Counted from the stretch's first letter, positions 43,901 through 57,650 are shown. The stretch: 64,000 bases of DNA from Volvox africanus (GCA_030268105.1 BSDZ01000025.1:1836547-1900546), one strand, 5' to 3'. Translations and numbers: made by a program. The notes: generated from the letters alone by a model not told the origin.

Positions 43901-44845
43901 GTTCGGTTACACGGGATTCCCAAAAATGTGATCTCGGACCGCGGTGGACAGTTCACGTCTAAGTTTTGGGAAGCGCTCTGCAAACTAGTTGGCATGCGCG
44001 TCAACCTGAGCACGGCGTATCACCCGCAGACTGATGGTCAAACCGAACGCACAAACCGCACGTTGGGTGATATGTTGCGCAATTATGCTGGTCGTACACC
44101 ACTTGTTTGGGATACATATTTGACTGCGGCAGAATTTGCGCTTAACAATGCTGTTAACCGCTCTACAGGCAAAAGTCCGTTCTTTCTTAACTACGGGTTT
44201 CATCCCGCGCTACCCGTGTGGCGTGAGTTGGAAGTGAACGTGCCTGCTGCTAAACTTTTTGCCAAGTCTTTTATGTCCCGAATCACAGACGCGAAGTCGT
44301 GTTTGGACGCGGCGCAGCAACGAACGACGGAATACTACAACAAATCTAAGCAGGATGTGACGTTTTCGGAAGGGCAACTCGTGTTGCTAAGCACCAAGAA
44401 CTTGCGTTCCTTGGCTGACGGATCCCGAAAACTCTTACCCCGCTGGATTGGCCCGTATCCTGTCGTGCGCATGGTTGGGAATGTGGCTGTGGAGCTTGCA
44501 TTGCCCACTGATATGACCATTCACCCCACGTTTCACGTATCGCTTGTTCGTCCGTATCGTGGTACGGAACCCGTCCCTGAGCCTGCTAACGCCCCCGCAG
44601 CGATCGAACCAGTTCCCGAGACCTGGATCGCTGGTAAACAGAAGTTTTACGATGTGGAGCGGGTGTTAGATTATCGCGCGCGTCGTGTGGGCCGACACCG
44701 ACGTAAGCGAACAGTACACGAGTACTTGGTTAAGTGGACAGGGTATACCGACGAGCACAACTCATGGGAACCGGCACGCAACTTCTCACAGGACATGAAA
44801 CCCCTGCTCGAAGAAGCCCGCAAACGTGCCACACAAGCCCAATGA
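40935..44845 (+). pseudogene. pol: pol of element D, frameshifted by a 151-bp deletion
   Basis: The frame after the gag UAG runs through the N-terminal extra domain to about 41500. There GGGCA is joined to CAGGTTACC, removing 151 bp relative to element A, with CA microhomology. The deletion takes out the protease active site DTGAS and shifts the frame. The remaining RT (YLDD), RNase H, integrase DD35E and chromodomain are open downstream (41537-44845) with no further stops, so this is a single recent lesion. RT and integrase cannot be reached from gag by readthrough in this copy. Confidence 0.92.
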
Positions 44846-44889
44846 CCCCTGCAGTCGATGCTGTATGATGCAGCGAGGACGCTGCATAC

Positions 44890-44900
44890 GGGAGGGGGGA
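44890..44900 (+). other. Polypurine tract, element D
   Basis: GGGAGGGGGGA, four bases before the 3' LTR. Confidence 0.88.
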
Positions 44901-44904
44901 TAAT

Positions 44905-45728
44905 TGTTGTGCTACGGTTCATTTCCCGTCGACGCGTAGGTCGACGCGATCCTACGAGGCGAAGTGCTTTTGTGATGAACGCATTACATATGAATGAATC
45001 TGCATGATATAAATGTATTCGCATACATTTATATATGCATCTGGCATGTTGTCATTACCCATCGCGACATCGCATCATGGCAAATCCGCCTAGCATGCAT
45101 GAATAACCGAAGCATTGAAGTGCGCATTATGCTCGTGCTACAAAACGATAAGTAATATTATCTGATATAATATTACTTCATTAAAGCACACGTTGAGAGC
45201 GCCGCACTTGTCGCGATGCATGCCCTGCAACCGGATATCGTTATCCGGACCCTTGCATCATGCGAATGCCGGAAAGGCTTATACGTTGTTATGCGTAGAC
45301 ATCGCCTAGGCGCAGTAGGGTTGTCACATCTAGGATCGGCCTCCTAATGTGAATCGTACGGCACTGCGATGCTGCGAGTATAACAGATGCGAGGACGGCT
45401 AAGCTAGACAAGACATTCGATACCGGAGAACACTCGTGTGTTCTATATCACTATTTCTATACACTATTCTACTTAGCCCGAGCTAAGCCTGAACTTCGCT
45501 AATCACCGCCGCGTGATGATTGCTTGCTTCCGGCGCTGACGGTGATTTCGTCCATTGCATCATTCTGACCCGTAAGACTGTAAGTTATATCTCTCTTCGT
45601 CTTGAAGTCTTCCGCTGTCTCTGTTTGCTCTCGCTTGCCTTGCTGTACTTGCAAGTGCTCGCGCATCGGTGTCGATAGTCTCCAGACGTGCAGATACTCA
45701 TGAGCAAACGCGAACGAGAGGTACAACA
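44905..45728 (+). repeat. 3' LTR of element D
   Basis: 824 bp, about five differences from the 5' LTR by eye. Confidence 0.95.
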
Positions 45729-45733
45729 CACGG
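45729..45733. other. Target-site duplication of element D, right copy
   Basis: CACGG, matching 38404-38408. Confidence 0.92.
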
Positions 45734-46343
45734 TACATATCACACCAGATCGTCCATCCACAAGTGTGATAAGCCCTAGCAGACGTATCAACGATATTCT
45801 ATTCGCATGCAGTATATTTATCATACACAAGCCTTCCCGGCATTTGTTCAATGTGAATGGCCAAGTATCAATGAATGGCCAAGTATCAATGAATGGCCAA
45901 CTAACCACTGTGGTTATAGCACTTCTCACACCTATGTGTCGATCATGCCAGCATGGAAGTAATGGTATAACCAAACAGTAAATAATAGTACTTAACATGT
46001 CATGCCATTTTAATGCTCGTCAACTATGTTTGCCGGCTGGATCCAAACATTTGTTAGTTGGCGCATTAATGATGCAGCTGGCAACGCAAGACAAGGAATC
46101 CCAATTGCATGGATTCCACAATGCATAACTAGCGAAATATATACAGATGTATTTATTGACAGCATTGCATATTTTACGTGTGCTTATCACCTTGTTAGGT
46201 CGCAGCAACCAACACATTGATGATAATCAATCCGTAATACAACAGCAGCCATCACCAGGTGTTGGTGGCTAGGGTGCAGAGTAAAACTGTGTCTGGAAGG
46301 CCAGTTGCCTACCATTGTAGGCCCCCTGCCTCAGAGATCCATT

Positions 46344-46513
46344 GCGTGATTGCGTGATTGCGTGATTGCGAGATTGCGTGATTGCGTGATTGCGTAATTG
46401 CGTTGTTGCGTTGTTGCGTGAGTGCGTTGTTGTGTTGTTGCGTTGCTGTGTTGTTGCGTTGTTGCGTTGTTGTGTTGTTGCGTTGCTGTGTTGTTGCGTT
46501 GTTGCGTTGTTGC
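46344..46513 (+). repeat. Octamer minisatellite, unit 11
   Basis: 170 bp, about 21 octamers. Confidence 0.95.
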
Positions 46514-46568
46514 GTGCGTGAGTCCGTATGTGGTTGTGGTGCGGCCCTTTACGCCCTCGTCGTCGTTG

Positions 46569-46639
46569 GCACCAGTGGTATAGTGGTAGCATAGGTCCTT
46601 GCCACGGACCAGACCCGAGTTCGATTTTCGGCTGGTGCA
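46569..46639 (+). tRNA. tRNA-Gly(GCC)-like sequence, copy 11 (G:T)
   Basis: Identical to copy 1. Confidence 0.85.
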
Positions 46640-47338
46640 TCAGACCGCCAGGAACGCAGTCTGCCTCGGAGAGAGACCTATCCAAGACCTATCTGTAGGG
46701 ACGCTGCAAGGGAGCTGGAATATATTCGCACACCTACACCCTATTCGTGATACAGCCTGCACGGAACTCCAGTGCACCTGTCGGCAAAACTGAGAGCAAG
46801 AACCCAGTGTGCTGTGGGTTGTGGGGTGTGGGATGGAGCTTGTGTGAGACAGGGAGACACTGCTGCATAGTAGAAATACTGGGCAGGGGGACTTATTGCT
46901 GGTCAATAGCTACTATAAAGGTGAGCGGGAAAACATGTTGATTGGAGTTGAGGAAAGGGCCATCAATGGTGGCTTATTACACTCCTCAACCTTGTGTAGA
47001 AAGGTCAACACCTGTCCATACCTTTGGTGAGGCATTTAACAGCAGCAACCTACAGATGGGAGCAGGTAGAACTCATACCACACACACTTGACTTTCATTT
47101 AGCATTGCTGCTGTTTAATAGGTAGGATGGGATACATGCTGGCATGGCCATGCATGCATGCAGGCCGTGGCAGATGTTGTATCCCTCTTCGCTGCTCATG
47201 CACTTATCTGCACGTCTTAACGTTAAGTGCCACGTGCCGAATGCTCACAAGACAGACCAAAACATCCAGACGCGATATCAGGGGCAGCGGAAGTCTTCAG
47301 GAGCGAAAAGGCTACCACTTACAGTCAAAAAGGTGCGA

Positions 47339-47375
<37 letters not shown>

Positions 47376-48171
47376 GCTATCAGAACCGACACCAGGCGAT
47401 CATCATCTAACCGGCTCTCAATGCTCAGGCTTGGCTCGGGCCAATCACAGTGTAATATAGTTCAGTATGATAATATTGACGATAATCCGATAAGAGCTCG
47501 GTAAAAGCGTATGCTATCCGGCCGTTCTCGCACGTAATCTTCTTGTGATACCAATACACGGTACATATCACACCAGATCGTCCATCCACAAGTGTGATAA
47601 GCCCTAGCAGACGTATCAACGATATTCTATTCGCATGCAGTATATTTATCATACACAAGCCTTCCCGGCATTTGTTCAATGTGAATGGCCAAGTATCAAT
47701 GAATGGCCAAGTATCAATGAATGGCCAACTAACCACTGTGGTTATAGCACTTCTCACACCTATGTGTCGATCATGCCAGCATGGAAGTAATGGTATAACC
47801 AAACAGTAAATAATAGTACTTAACATGTCATGCCATTTTAATGCTCGTCAACTATGTTTGCCGGCTGGATCCAAACATTTGTTAGTTGGCGCATTAATGA
47901 TGCAGCTGGCAACGCAAGACAAGGAATCCCAATTGCATGGATTCCACAATGCATAACTAGCGAAATATATACAGATGTATTTATTGACAGCATTGCATAT
48001 TTTACGTGTGCTTATCACCTTGTTAGGTCGCAGCAACCAACACATTGATGATAATCAATCCGTAATACAACAGCAGCCATCACCAGGTGTTGGTGGCTAG
48101 GGTGCAGAGTAAAACTGTGTCTGGAAGGCCAGTTGCCTACCATTGTAGGCCCCCTGCCTCAGAGATCCATT

Positions 48172-48365
48172 GCGTGATTGCGTGATTGCGTGATTGCGAG
48201 ATTGCGTGATTGCGTGATTGCGAAATTGCGTTGTTGCGTTGTTGCGTTGTTGCGTGAGTGCGTTGTTGCGTTGTTGCGTTGTTGTGTTGTTGCGTTGCTG
48301 TGTTGTTGCGTTGTTGCGTTGTTGTGTTGTTGCGTTGCTGTGTTGTTGCGTTGTTGCGTTGTTGC
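48172..48365 (+). repeat. Octamer minisatellite, unit 12
   Basis: 194 bp, about 24 octamers, with a GCGAAATT variant shared by units 7, 13, 14 and 16. Confidence 0.95.
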
Positions 48366-48420
48366 GTGCGTGAGTCCGTATGTGGTTGTGGTGCGGCCCT
48401 TTACGCCCTCGTCGTCGTTG

Positions 48421-48491
48421 GCACCAGTGGTATAGTGGTAGCATAGGTCCTTGCCACGGACCAGACCCGAGTTCGATTTTCGGCTGGTGCA
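48421..48491 (+). tRNA. tRNA-Gly(GCC)-like sequence, copy 12 (G:T)
   Basis: Identical to copy 1. Confidence 0.85.
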
Positions 48492-49190
48492 TCAGACCGC
48501 CAGGAACGCAGTCTGCCTCGGAGAGAGACCTATCCAAGACCTATCTGTAGGGACGCTGCAAGGGAGCTGGAATATATTCGCACACCTACACCCTATTCGT
48601 GATACAGCCTGCACGGAACTCCAGTGCACCTGTCGGCAAAACTGAGAGCAAGAACCCAGTGTGCTGTGGGTTGTGGGGTGTGGGATGGAGCTTGTGTGAG
48701 ACAGGGAGACACTGCTGCATAGTAGAAATACTGGGCAGGGGGACTTATTGCTGGTCAATAGCTACTATAAAGGTGAGCGGGAAAACATGTTGATTGGAGT
48801 TGAGGAAAGGGCCATCAATGGTGGCTTATTACACTCCTCAACCTTGTGTAGAAAGGTCAACACCTGTCCATACCTTTGCTGAGGCATTTAACAGCAGCAA
48901 CCTACAGATGGGAGCAGGTAGAACTCATACCACACACACTTGACTTTCATTTAGCATTGCTGCTGTTTAATAGGTAGGATGGGATACATGCTGGCATGGC
49001 CATGCATGCATGCAGGCCGTGGCAGATGTTGTATCCCTCTTCGCTGCTCATGCACTTATCTGCACGTCTTAACGTTAAGTGCCACGTGCCGAATGCTCAC
49101 AAGACAGACCAAAACATCCAGACGCGATATCAGGGGCAGCGGAAGTCTTCAGGAGCGAAAAGGCTACCACTTACAGTCAAAAAGGTGCGA

Positions 49191-49227
<37 letters not shown>

Positions 49228-50023
49228 GCTATCAGAACCGACACCAGGCGATCATCATCTAACCGGCTCTCAATGCTCAGGCTTGGCTCGGGCCAATCAC
49301 AGTGTAATATAGTTCAGTATGATAATATTGACGATAATCCGATAAGAGCTCGGTAAAAGCGTATGCTATCCGGCCGTTCTCGCACGTAATCTTCTTGTGA
49401 TACCAATACACGGTACATATCACACCAGATCGTCCATCCACAAGTGTGATAAGCCCTAGCAGACGTATCAACGATATTCTATTCGCATGCAGTATATTTA
49501 TCATACACAAGCCTTCCCGGCATTTGTTCAATGTGAATGGCCAAGTATCAATGAATGGCCAAGTATCAATGAATGGCCAACTAACCACTGTGGTTATAGC
49601 ACTTCTCACACCTATGTGTCGATCATGCCAGCATGGAAGTAATGGTATAACCAAACAGTAAATAATAGTACTTAACATGTCATGCCATTTTAATGCTCGT
49701 CAACTATGTTTGCCGGCTGGATCCAAACATTTGTTAGTTGGCGCATTAATGATGCAGCTGGCAACGCAAGACAAGGAATCCCAATTGCATGGATTCCACA
49801 ATGCATAACTAGCGAAATATATACAGATGTATTTATTGACAGCATTGCATATTTTACGTGTGCTTATCACCTTGTTAGGTCGCAGCAACCAACACATTGA
49901 TGATAATCAATCCGTAATACAACAGCAGCCATCACCAGGTGTTGGTGGCTAGGGTGCAGAGTAAAACTGTGTCTGGAAGGCCAGTTGCCTACCATTGTAG
50001 GCCCCCTGCCTCAGAGATCCATT

Positions 50024-50217
50024 GCGTGATTGCGTGATTGCGTGATTGCGAGATTGCGTGATTGCGTGATTGCGAAATTGCGTTGTTGCGTTGTTGCGTT
50101 GTTGCGTGAGTGCGTTGTTGCGTTGTTGCGTTGTTGTGTTGTTGCGTTGCTGTGTTGTTGCGTTGTTGCGTTGTTGTGTTGTTGCGTTGCTGTGTTGTTG
50201 CGTTGTTGCGTTGTTGC
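50024..50217 (+). repeat. Octamer minisatellite, unit 13
   Basis: 194 bp, about 24 octamers. Confidence 0.95.
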
Positions 50218-50272
50218 GTGCGTGAGTCCGTATGTGGTTGTGGTGCGGCCCTTTACGCCCTCGTCGTCGTTG

Positions 50273-50343
50273 GCACCAGTGGTATAGTGGTAGCATAGGT
50301 CCTTGCCACGGACCAGACCCGAGTTCGATTTTCGGCTGGTGCA
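50273..50343 (+). tRNA. tRNA-Gly(GCC)-like sequence, copy 13 (G:T)
   Basis: Identical to copy 1. Confidence 0.85.
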
Positions 50344-51042
50344 TCAGACCGCCAGGAACGCAGTCTGCCTCGGAGAGAGACCTATCCAAGACCTATCTGT
50401 AGGGACGCTGCAAGGGAGCTGGAATATATTCGCACACCTACACCCTATTCGTGATACAGCCTGCACGGAACTCCAGTGCACCTGTCGGCAAAACTGAGAG
50501 CAAGAACCCAGTGTGCTGTGGGTTGTGGGGTGTGGGATGGAGCTTGTGTGAGACAGGGAGACACTGCTGCATAGTAGAAATACTGGGCAGGGGGACTTAT
50601 TGCTGGTCAATAGCTACTATAAAGGTGAGCGGGAAAACATGTTGATTGGAGTTGAGGAAAGGGCCATCAATGGTGGCTTATTACACTCCTCAACCTTGTG
50701 TAGAAAGGTCAACACCTGTCCATACCTTTGGTGAGGCATTTAACAGCAGCAACCTACAGATGGGAGCAGGTAGAACTCATACCACACACACTTGACTTTC
50801 ATTTAGCATTGCTGCTGTTTAATAGGTAGGATGGGATACATGCTGGCATGGCCATGCATGCATGCAGGCCGTGGCAGATGTTGTATCCCTCTTCGCTGCT
50901 CATGCACTTATCTGCACGTCTTAACGTTAAGTGCCACGTGCCGAATGCTCACAAGACAGACCAAAACATCCAGACGCGATATCAGGGGCAGCGGAAGTCT
51001 TCAGGAGCGAAAAGGCTACCACTTACAGTCAAAAAGGTGCGA

Positions 51043-51083
<41 letters not shown>

Positions 51084-51879
51084 GCTATCAGAACCGACAC
51101 CAGGCGATCATCATCTAACCGGCTCTCAATGCTCAGGCTTGGCTCGGGCCAATCACAGTGTAATATAGTTCAGTATGATAATATTGACGATAATCCGATA
51201 AGAGCTCGGTAAAAGCGTATGCTATCCGGCCGTTCTCGCACGTAATCTTCTTGTGATACCAATACACGGTACATATCACACCAGATCGTCCATCCACAAG
51301 TGTGATAAGCCCTAGCAGACGTATCAACGATATTCTATTCGCATGCAGTATATTTATCATACACAAGCCTTCCCGGCATTTGTTCAATGTGAATGGCCAA
51401 GTATCAATGAATGGCCAAGTATCAATGAATGGCCAACTAACCACTGTGGTTATAGCACTTCTCACACCTATGTGTCGATCATGCCAGCATGGAAGTAATG
51501 GTATAACCAAACAGTAAATAATAGTACTTAACATGTCATGCCATTTTAATGCTCGTCAACTATGTTTGCCGGCTGGATCCAAACATTTGTTAGTTGGCGC
51601 ATTAATGATGCAGCTGGCAACGCAAGACAAGGAATCCCAATTGCATGGATTCCACAATGCATAACTAGCGAAATATATACAGATGTATTTATTGACAGCA
51701 TTGCATATTTTACGTGTGCTTATCACCTTGTTAGGTCGCAGCAACCAACACATTGATGATAATCAATCCGTAATACAACAGCAGCCATCACCAGGTGTTG
51801 GTGGCTAGGGTGCAGAGTAAAACTGTGTCTGGAAGGCCAGTTGCCTACCATTGTAGGCCCCCTGCCTCAGAGATCCATT

Positions 51880-52073
51880 GCGTGATTGCGTGATTGCGTG
51901 ATTGCGAGATTGCGTGATTGCGTGATTGCGAAATTGCGTTGTTGCGTTGTTGCGTTGTTGCGTGAGTGCGTTGTTGCGTTGTTGCGTTGTTGTGTTGTTG
52001 CGTTGCTGTGTTGTTGCGTTGTTGCGTTGTTGTGTTGTTGCGTTGCTGTGTTGTTGCGTTGTTGCGTTGTTGC
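51880..52073 (+). repeat. Octamer minisatellite, unit 14
   Basis: 194 bp, about 24 octamers. Confidence 0.95.
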
Positions 52074-52128
52074 GTGCGTGAGTCCGTATGTGGTTGTGGT
52101 GCGGCCCTTTACGCCCTCGTCGTCGTTG

Positions 52129-52199
52129 GCACCAGTGGTATAGTGGTAGCATAGGTCCTTGCCACGGACCAGACCCGAGTTCGATTTTCGGCTGGTGCA
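52129..52199 (+). tRNA. tRNA-Gly(GCC)-like sequence, copy 14 (G:T)
   Basis: Identical to copy 1. Confidence 0.85.
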
Positions 52200-52898
52200 T
52201 CAGACCGCCAGGAACGCAGTCTGCCTCGGAGAGAGACCTATCCAAGACCTATCTGTAGGGACGCTGCAAGGGAGCTGGAATATATTCGCACACCTACACC
52301 CTATTCGTGATACAGCCTGCACGGAACTCCAGTGCACCTGTCGGCAAAACTGAGAGCAAGAACCCAGTGTGCTGTGGGTTGTGGGGTGTGGGATGGAGCT
52401 TGTGTGAGACAGGGAGACACTGCTGCATAGTAGAAATACTGGGCAGGGGGACTTATTGCTGGTCAATAGCTACTATAAAGGTGAGCGGGAAAACATGTTG
52501 ATTGGAGTTGAGGAAAGGGCCATCAATGGTGGCTTATTACACTCCTCAACCTTGTGTAGAAAGGTCAACACCTGTCCATACCTTTGGTGAGGCATTTAAC
52601 AGCAGCAACCTACAGATGGGAGCAGGTAGAACTCATACCACACACACTTGACTTTCATTTAGCATTGCTGCTGTTTAATAGGTAGGATGGGATACATGCT
52701 GGCATGGCCATGCATGCATGCAGGCCGTGGCAGATGTTGTATCCCTCTTCGCTGCTCATGCACTTATCTGCACGTCTTAACGTTAAGTGCCACGTGCCGA
52801 ATGCTCACAAGACAGACCAAAACATCCAGACGCGATATCAGGGGCAGCGGAAGTCTTCAGGAGCGAAAAGGCTACCACTTACAGTCAAAAAGGTGCGA

Positions 52899-52937
<39 letters not shown>

Positions 52938-53733
52938 GCTATCAGAACCGACACCAGGCGATCATCATCTAACCGGCTCTCAATGCTCAGGCTTGGCTCG
53001 GGCCAATCACAGTGTAATATAGTTCAGTATGATAATATTGACGATAATCCGATAAGAGCTCGGTAAAAGCGTATGCTATCCGGCCGTTCTCGCACGTAAT
53101 CTTCTTGTGATACCAATACACGGTACATATCACACCAGATCGTCCATCCACAAGTGTGATAAGCCCTAGCAGACGTATCAACGATATTCTATTCGCATGC
53201 AGTATATTTATCATACACAAGCCTTCCCGGCATTTGTTCAATGTGAATGGCCAAGTATCAATGAATGGCCAAGTATCAATGAATGGCCAACTAACCACTG
53301 TGGTTATAGCACTTCTCACACCTATGTGTCGATCATGCCAGCATGGAAGTAATTGTATAACCAAACAGTAAATAATAGTACTTAACATGTCATGCCATTT
53401 TAATGCTCGTCAACTATGTTTGCCGGCTGGATCCAAACATTTGTTAGTTGGCGCATTAATGATGCAGCTGGCAACGCAAGACAAGGAATCCCAATTGCAT
53501 GGATTCCACAATGCATAACTAGCGAAATATATACAGATGTATTTATTGACAGCATTGCATATTTTACGTGTGCTTATCACCTTGTTAGGTCGCAGCAACC
53601 AACACATTGATGATAATCAATCCGTAATACAACAGCAGCCATCACCAGGTGTTGGTGGCTAGGGTGCAGAGTAAAACTGTGTCTGGAAGGCCAGTTGCCT
53701 ACCATTGTAGGCCCCCTGCCTCAGAGATCCATT

Positions 53734-53943
53734 GCGTGATTGCATGATTGTGTGATTGTGTGATTGCGTGATTGCGTGATTGCGAGATTGCGTGATTGCG
53801 TGATTGCGTAATTGCGTTGTTGCGTTGTTGCGTGAGTGCGTTGTTGCGTTGTTGCGTTGTTGTGTTGTTGCGTTGCTGTGTTGTTGCGTTGTTGCGTTGT
53901 TGTGTTGTTGCGTTGCTGTGTTGTTGCGTTGTTGCGTTGTTGC
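53734..53943 (+). repeat. Octamer minisatellite, unit 15
   Basis: 210 bp, about 26 octamers, identical in order to unit 17. Confidence 0.95.
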
Positions 53944-53998
53944 GTGCGTGAGTCCGTATGTGGTTGTGGTGTGGCCCTTTACGCCCTCGTCGTCGTTG

Positions 53999-54069
53999 GC
54001 ACCAGTGGTATAGTGGTAGCATAGGTCCTTGCCACGGACCAGACCCGAGTTCGATTGTCGGCTGGTGCA
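53999..54069 (+). tRNA. tRNA-Gly(GCC)-like sequence, copy 15 (53:61 = G:G)
   Basis: Position 61 is G, giving a G:G mismatch next to the T loop and no internal TTTT. B box off consensus at its last base. Confidence 0.83.
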
Positions 54070-54745
54070 TCAGACCGTCAGGAACGCAGTCTGCCTCGGA
54101 GAGAGACCTATCCAAGACCTATCTGTAGGGACGCTGCAAGGGAGGTGGAATATATTCGCACACCTACACCCTATTCGTGATACAGCCTGCACGGAACTCC
54201 AGTGCACCTGTCGGCAAAACTGAGAGCAAGAACCCAGTGTGCTGTGGGTTGTGGGACAGGGAGACACTGCTGCATAGTAGAAATACTGGGCAGGGGGACT
54301 TATTGCTGGTCAATAGCTACTATAAAGGTGAGCGGGAAAACATGTTGATTGGAGTTGAGGAAAGGGCCATCAATGGTGGCTTATTACACTCCTCAACCTT
54401 GTGTAGAAAGGTCAACACCTGTCCATACCTTTGGTGAGGCATTTAACAGCAGCAACCTACAGATGGGAGCAGGTAGAACTCATACCACACACACTTGACT
54501 TTCATTTAGCATTGCTGCTGTTTAATAGGTAGGATGGGATACATGCTGGCATGGCCATGCATGCATGCAGGCCGTGGCAGATGTTGTATCCCTCTTCGCT
54601 GCTCATGCACTTATCTGCACGTCTTAACGTTAAGTGCCACGTGCCGAATGCTCACAAGACAGACCAAAACATCCAGACGCGATATCAGGGGCAGCGGAAG
54701 TCTTCAGGAGCGAAAAGGCTACCACTTACAGTCAAAAAGGTGCGA

Positions 54746-54792
<47 letters not shown>

Positions 54793-55588
54793 GCTATCAG
54801 AACCGACACCAGGCGATCATCATCTAACCGGCTCTCAATGCTCAGGCTTGGCTGGGGCCAATCACAGTGTAATATAGTTCAGTATGATAATATTGACGAT
54901 AATCCGATAAGAGCTCGGTAAAAGCGTATGCTATCCGGCCGTTCTCGCACGTAATCTTCTTGTGATACCAATACACGGTACATATCACACCAGATCGTCC
55001 ATCCACAAGTGTGATAAGCCCTAGCAGACGTATCAACGATATTCTATTCGCATGCAGTATATTTATCATACACAAGCCTTCCCGGCATTTGTTCAATGTG
55101 AATGGCCAAGTATCAATGAATGGCCAAGTATCAATGAATGGCCAACTAACCACTGTGGTTATAGCACTTCTCACACCTATGTGTCGATCATGCCAGCATG
55201 GAAGTAATGGTATAACCAAACAGTAAATAATAGTACTTAACATGTCATGCCATTTTAATGCTCGTCAACTATGTTTGCCGGCTGGATCCAAACATTTGTT
55301 AGTTGGCGCATTAATGATGCAGCTGGCAACGCAAGACAAGGAATCCCAATTGCATGGATTCCACAATGCATAACTAGCGAAATATATACAGATGTATTTA
55401 TTGACAGCATTGCATATTTTACGTGTGCTTATCACCTTGTTAGGTCGCAGCAACCAACACATTGATGATAATCAATCCGTAATACAACAGCAGCCATCAC
55501 CAGGTGTTGGTGGCTAGGGTGCAGAGTAAAACTGTGTCTGGAAGGCCAGTTGCCTACCATTGTAGGCCCCCTGCCTCAGAGATCCATT

Positions 55589-55782
55589 GCGTGATTGCGT
55601 GATTGCGTGATTGCGAGATTGCGTGATTGCGTGATTGCGAAATTGCGTTGTTGCGTTGTTGCGTTGTTGCGTGAGTGCGTTGTTGCGTTGTTGCGTTGTT
55701 GTGTTGTTGCGTTGCTGTGTTGTTGCGTTGTTGCGTTGTTGTTTTGTTGCGTTGCTGTGTTGTTGCGTTGTTGCGTTGTTGC
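55589..55782 (+). repeat. Octamer minisatellite, unit 16
   Basis: 194 bp, about 24 octamers, with a private GTTTTGTT variant. Confidence 0.95.
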
Positions 55783-55837
55783 GTGCGTGAGTCCGTATGT
55801 GGTTGTGGTGCGGCCCTTTACGCCCTCGTCGTCGTTG

Positions 55838-55908
55838 GCACCAGTGGTATAGTGGTAGCATAGGTCCTTGCCACGGACCAGACCCGAGTTCGATTTTCGG
55901 CTGGTGCA
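55838..55908 (+). tRNA. tRNA-Gly(GCC)-like sequence, copy 16 (G:T)
   Basis: Identical to copy 1, lying between two G:G copies. Confidence 0.85.
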
Positions 55909-56607
55909 TCAGACCGCCAGGAACGCAGTCTGCCTCGGAGAGAGACCTATCCAAGACCTATCTGTAGGGACGCTGCAAGGGAGCTGGAATATATTCGCAC
56001 ACCTACACCCTATTCGTGATACAGCCTGCACGGAACTCCAGTGCACCTGTCGGCAAAACTGAGAGCAAGAACCCAGTGTGCTGTGGGTTGTGGGGTGTGG
56101 GATGGAGCTTGTGTGAGACAGGGAGACACTGCTGCATAGTAGAAATACTGGGCAGGGGGACTTATTGCTGGTCAATAGCTACTATAAAGGTGAGCGGGAA
56201 AACATGTTGATTGGAGTTGAGGAAAGGGCCATCAATGGTGGCTTATTACACTCCTCAACCTTGTGTAGAAAGGTCAACACCTGTCCATACCTTTGGTGAG
56301 GCATTTAACAGCAGCAACCTACAGATGGGAGCAGGTAGAACTCATACCACACACACTTGACTTTCATTTAGCATTGCTGCTGTTTAATAGGTAGGATGGG
56401 ATACATGCTGGCATGGCCATGCATGCATGCAGGCCGTGGCAGATGTTGTATCCCTCTTCGCTGCTCATGCACTTATCTGCACGTCTTAACGTTAAGTGCC
56501 ACGTGCCGAATGCTCACAAGACAGACCAAAACATCCAGACGCGATATCAGGGGCAGCGGAAGTCTTCAGGAGCGAAAAGGCTACCACTTACAGTCAAAAA
56601 GGTGCGA

Positions 56608-56644
<37 letters not shown>

Positions 56645-57440
56645 GCTATCAGAACCGACACCAGGCGATCATCATCTAACCGGCTCTCAATGCTCAGGCT
56701 TGGCTCGGGCCAATCACAGTGTAATATAGTTCAGTATGATAATATTGACGATAATCCGATAAGAGCTCGGTAAAAGCGTATGCTATCCGGCCGTTCTCGC
56801 ACGTAATCTTCTTGTGATACCAATACACGGTACATATCACACCAGATCGTCCATCCACAAGTGTGATAAGCCCTAGCAGACGTATCAACGATATTCTATT
56901 CGCATGCAGTATATTTATCATACACAAGCCTTCCCGGCATTTGTTCAATGTGAATGGCCAAGTATCAATGAATGGCCAAGTATCAATGAATGGCCAACTA
57001 ACCACTGTGGTTATAGCACTTCTCACACCTATGTGTCGATCATGCCAGCATGGAAGTAATGGTATAACCAAACAGTAAATAATAGTACTTAACATGTCAT
57101 GCCATTTTAATGCTCGTCAACTATGTTTGCCGGCTGGATCCAAACATTTGTTAGTTGGCGCATTAATGATGCAGCTGGCAACGCAAGACAAGGAATCCCA
57201 ATTGCATGGATTCCACAATGCATAACTAGCGAAATATATACAGATGTATTTATTGACAGCATTGCATATTTTACGTGTGCTTATCACCTTGTTAGGTCGC
57301 AGCAACCAACACATTGATGATAATCAATCCGTAATACAACAGCAGCCATCACCAGGTGTTGGTGGCTAGGGTGCAGAGTAAAACTGTGTCTGGAAGGCCA
57401 GTTGCCTACCATTGTAGGCCCCCTGCCTCAGAGATCCATT

Positions 57441-57650
57441 GCGTGATTGCATGATTGTGTGATTGTGTGATTGCGTGATTGCGTGATTGCGAGATTGCGT
57501 GATTGCGTGATTGCGTAATTGCGTTGTTGCGTTGTTGCGTGAGTGCGTTGTTGCGTTGTTGCGTTGTTGTGTTGTTGCGTTGCTGTGTTGTTGCGTTGTT
57601 GCGTTGTTGTGTTGTTGCGTTGCTGTGTTGTTGCGTTGTTGCGTTGTTGC
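57441..57650 (+). repeat. Octamer minisatellite, unit 17
   Basis: 210 bp, about 26 octamers. Confidence 0.95.

Larger units (their letters stand above)
38409..45728 (+). mobile_element. Element D: chromovirus copy with protease deletion, 7320 bp
   Basis: Full-length structure with 824-bp LTRs that differ at about five positions, intact gag, and pol broken by a 151-bp deletion. Target duplication CACGG. It probably needs proteins supplied by another copy to move. Confidence 0.95.
37899..47061 (+). repeat. Tandem unit 11, interrupted by element D
   Basis: About 1838 bp without element D and one target duplication. Joint-longest GT run, (GT)20 at 38180-38219. Carries the long form of the 23-bp indel. 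Confidence 0.93.
47062..48913 (+). repeat. Tandem unit 12 (1852 bp)
   Basis: Units 12-14 are the most homogeneous run. (GT)15 at 47343-47372. Long indel allele. Confidence 0.95.
48914..50765 (+). repeat. Tandem unit 13 (1852 bp)
   Basis: Same length as unit 12 and nearly identical to it. (GT)15 at 49195-49224. Confidence 0.95.
50766..52621 (+). repeat. Tandem unit 14 (1856 bp)
   Basis: Its 4-bp length excess over unit 13 is explained by the GT run, (GT)17 at 51047-51080. Confidence 0.95.
52622..54468 (+). repeat. Tandem unit 15 (1847 bp)
   Basis: (GT)16 at 52903-52934. 23-bp deletion allele. First unit with GGAGGTGGAATAT (instead of GGAGCTGG) and with G61 in the tRNA-like sequence. Private base change TAATTGTATAACC near 53353. 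Confidence 0.95.
54469..56330 (+). repeat. Tandem unit 16 (1862 bp)
   Basis: (GT)20 at 54750-54789. Has GGCTGGGGCC (elsewhere GGCTCGGGCC), shared only with unit 18. Long indel allele. Confidence 0.95.
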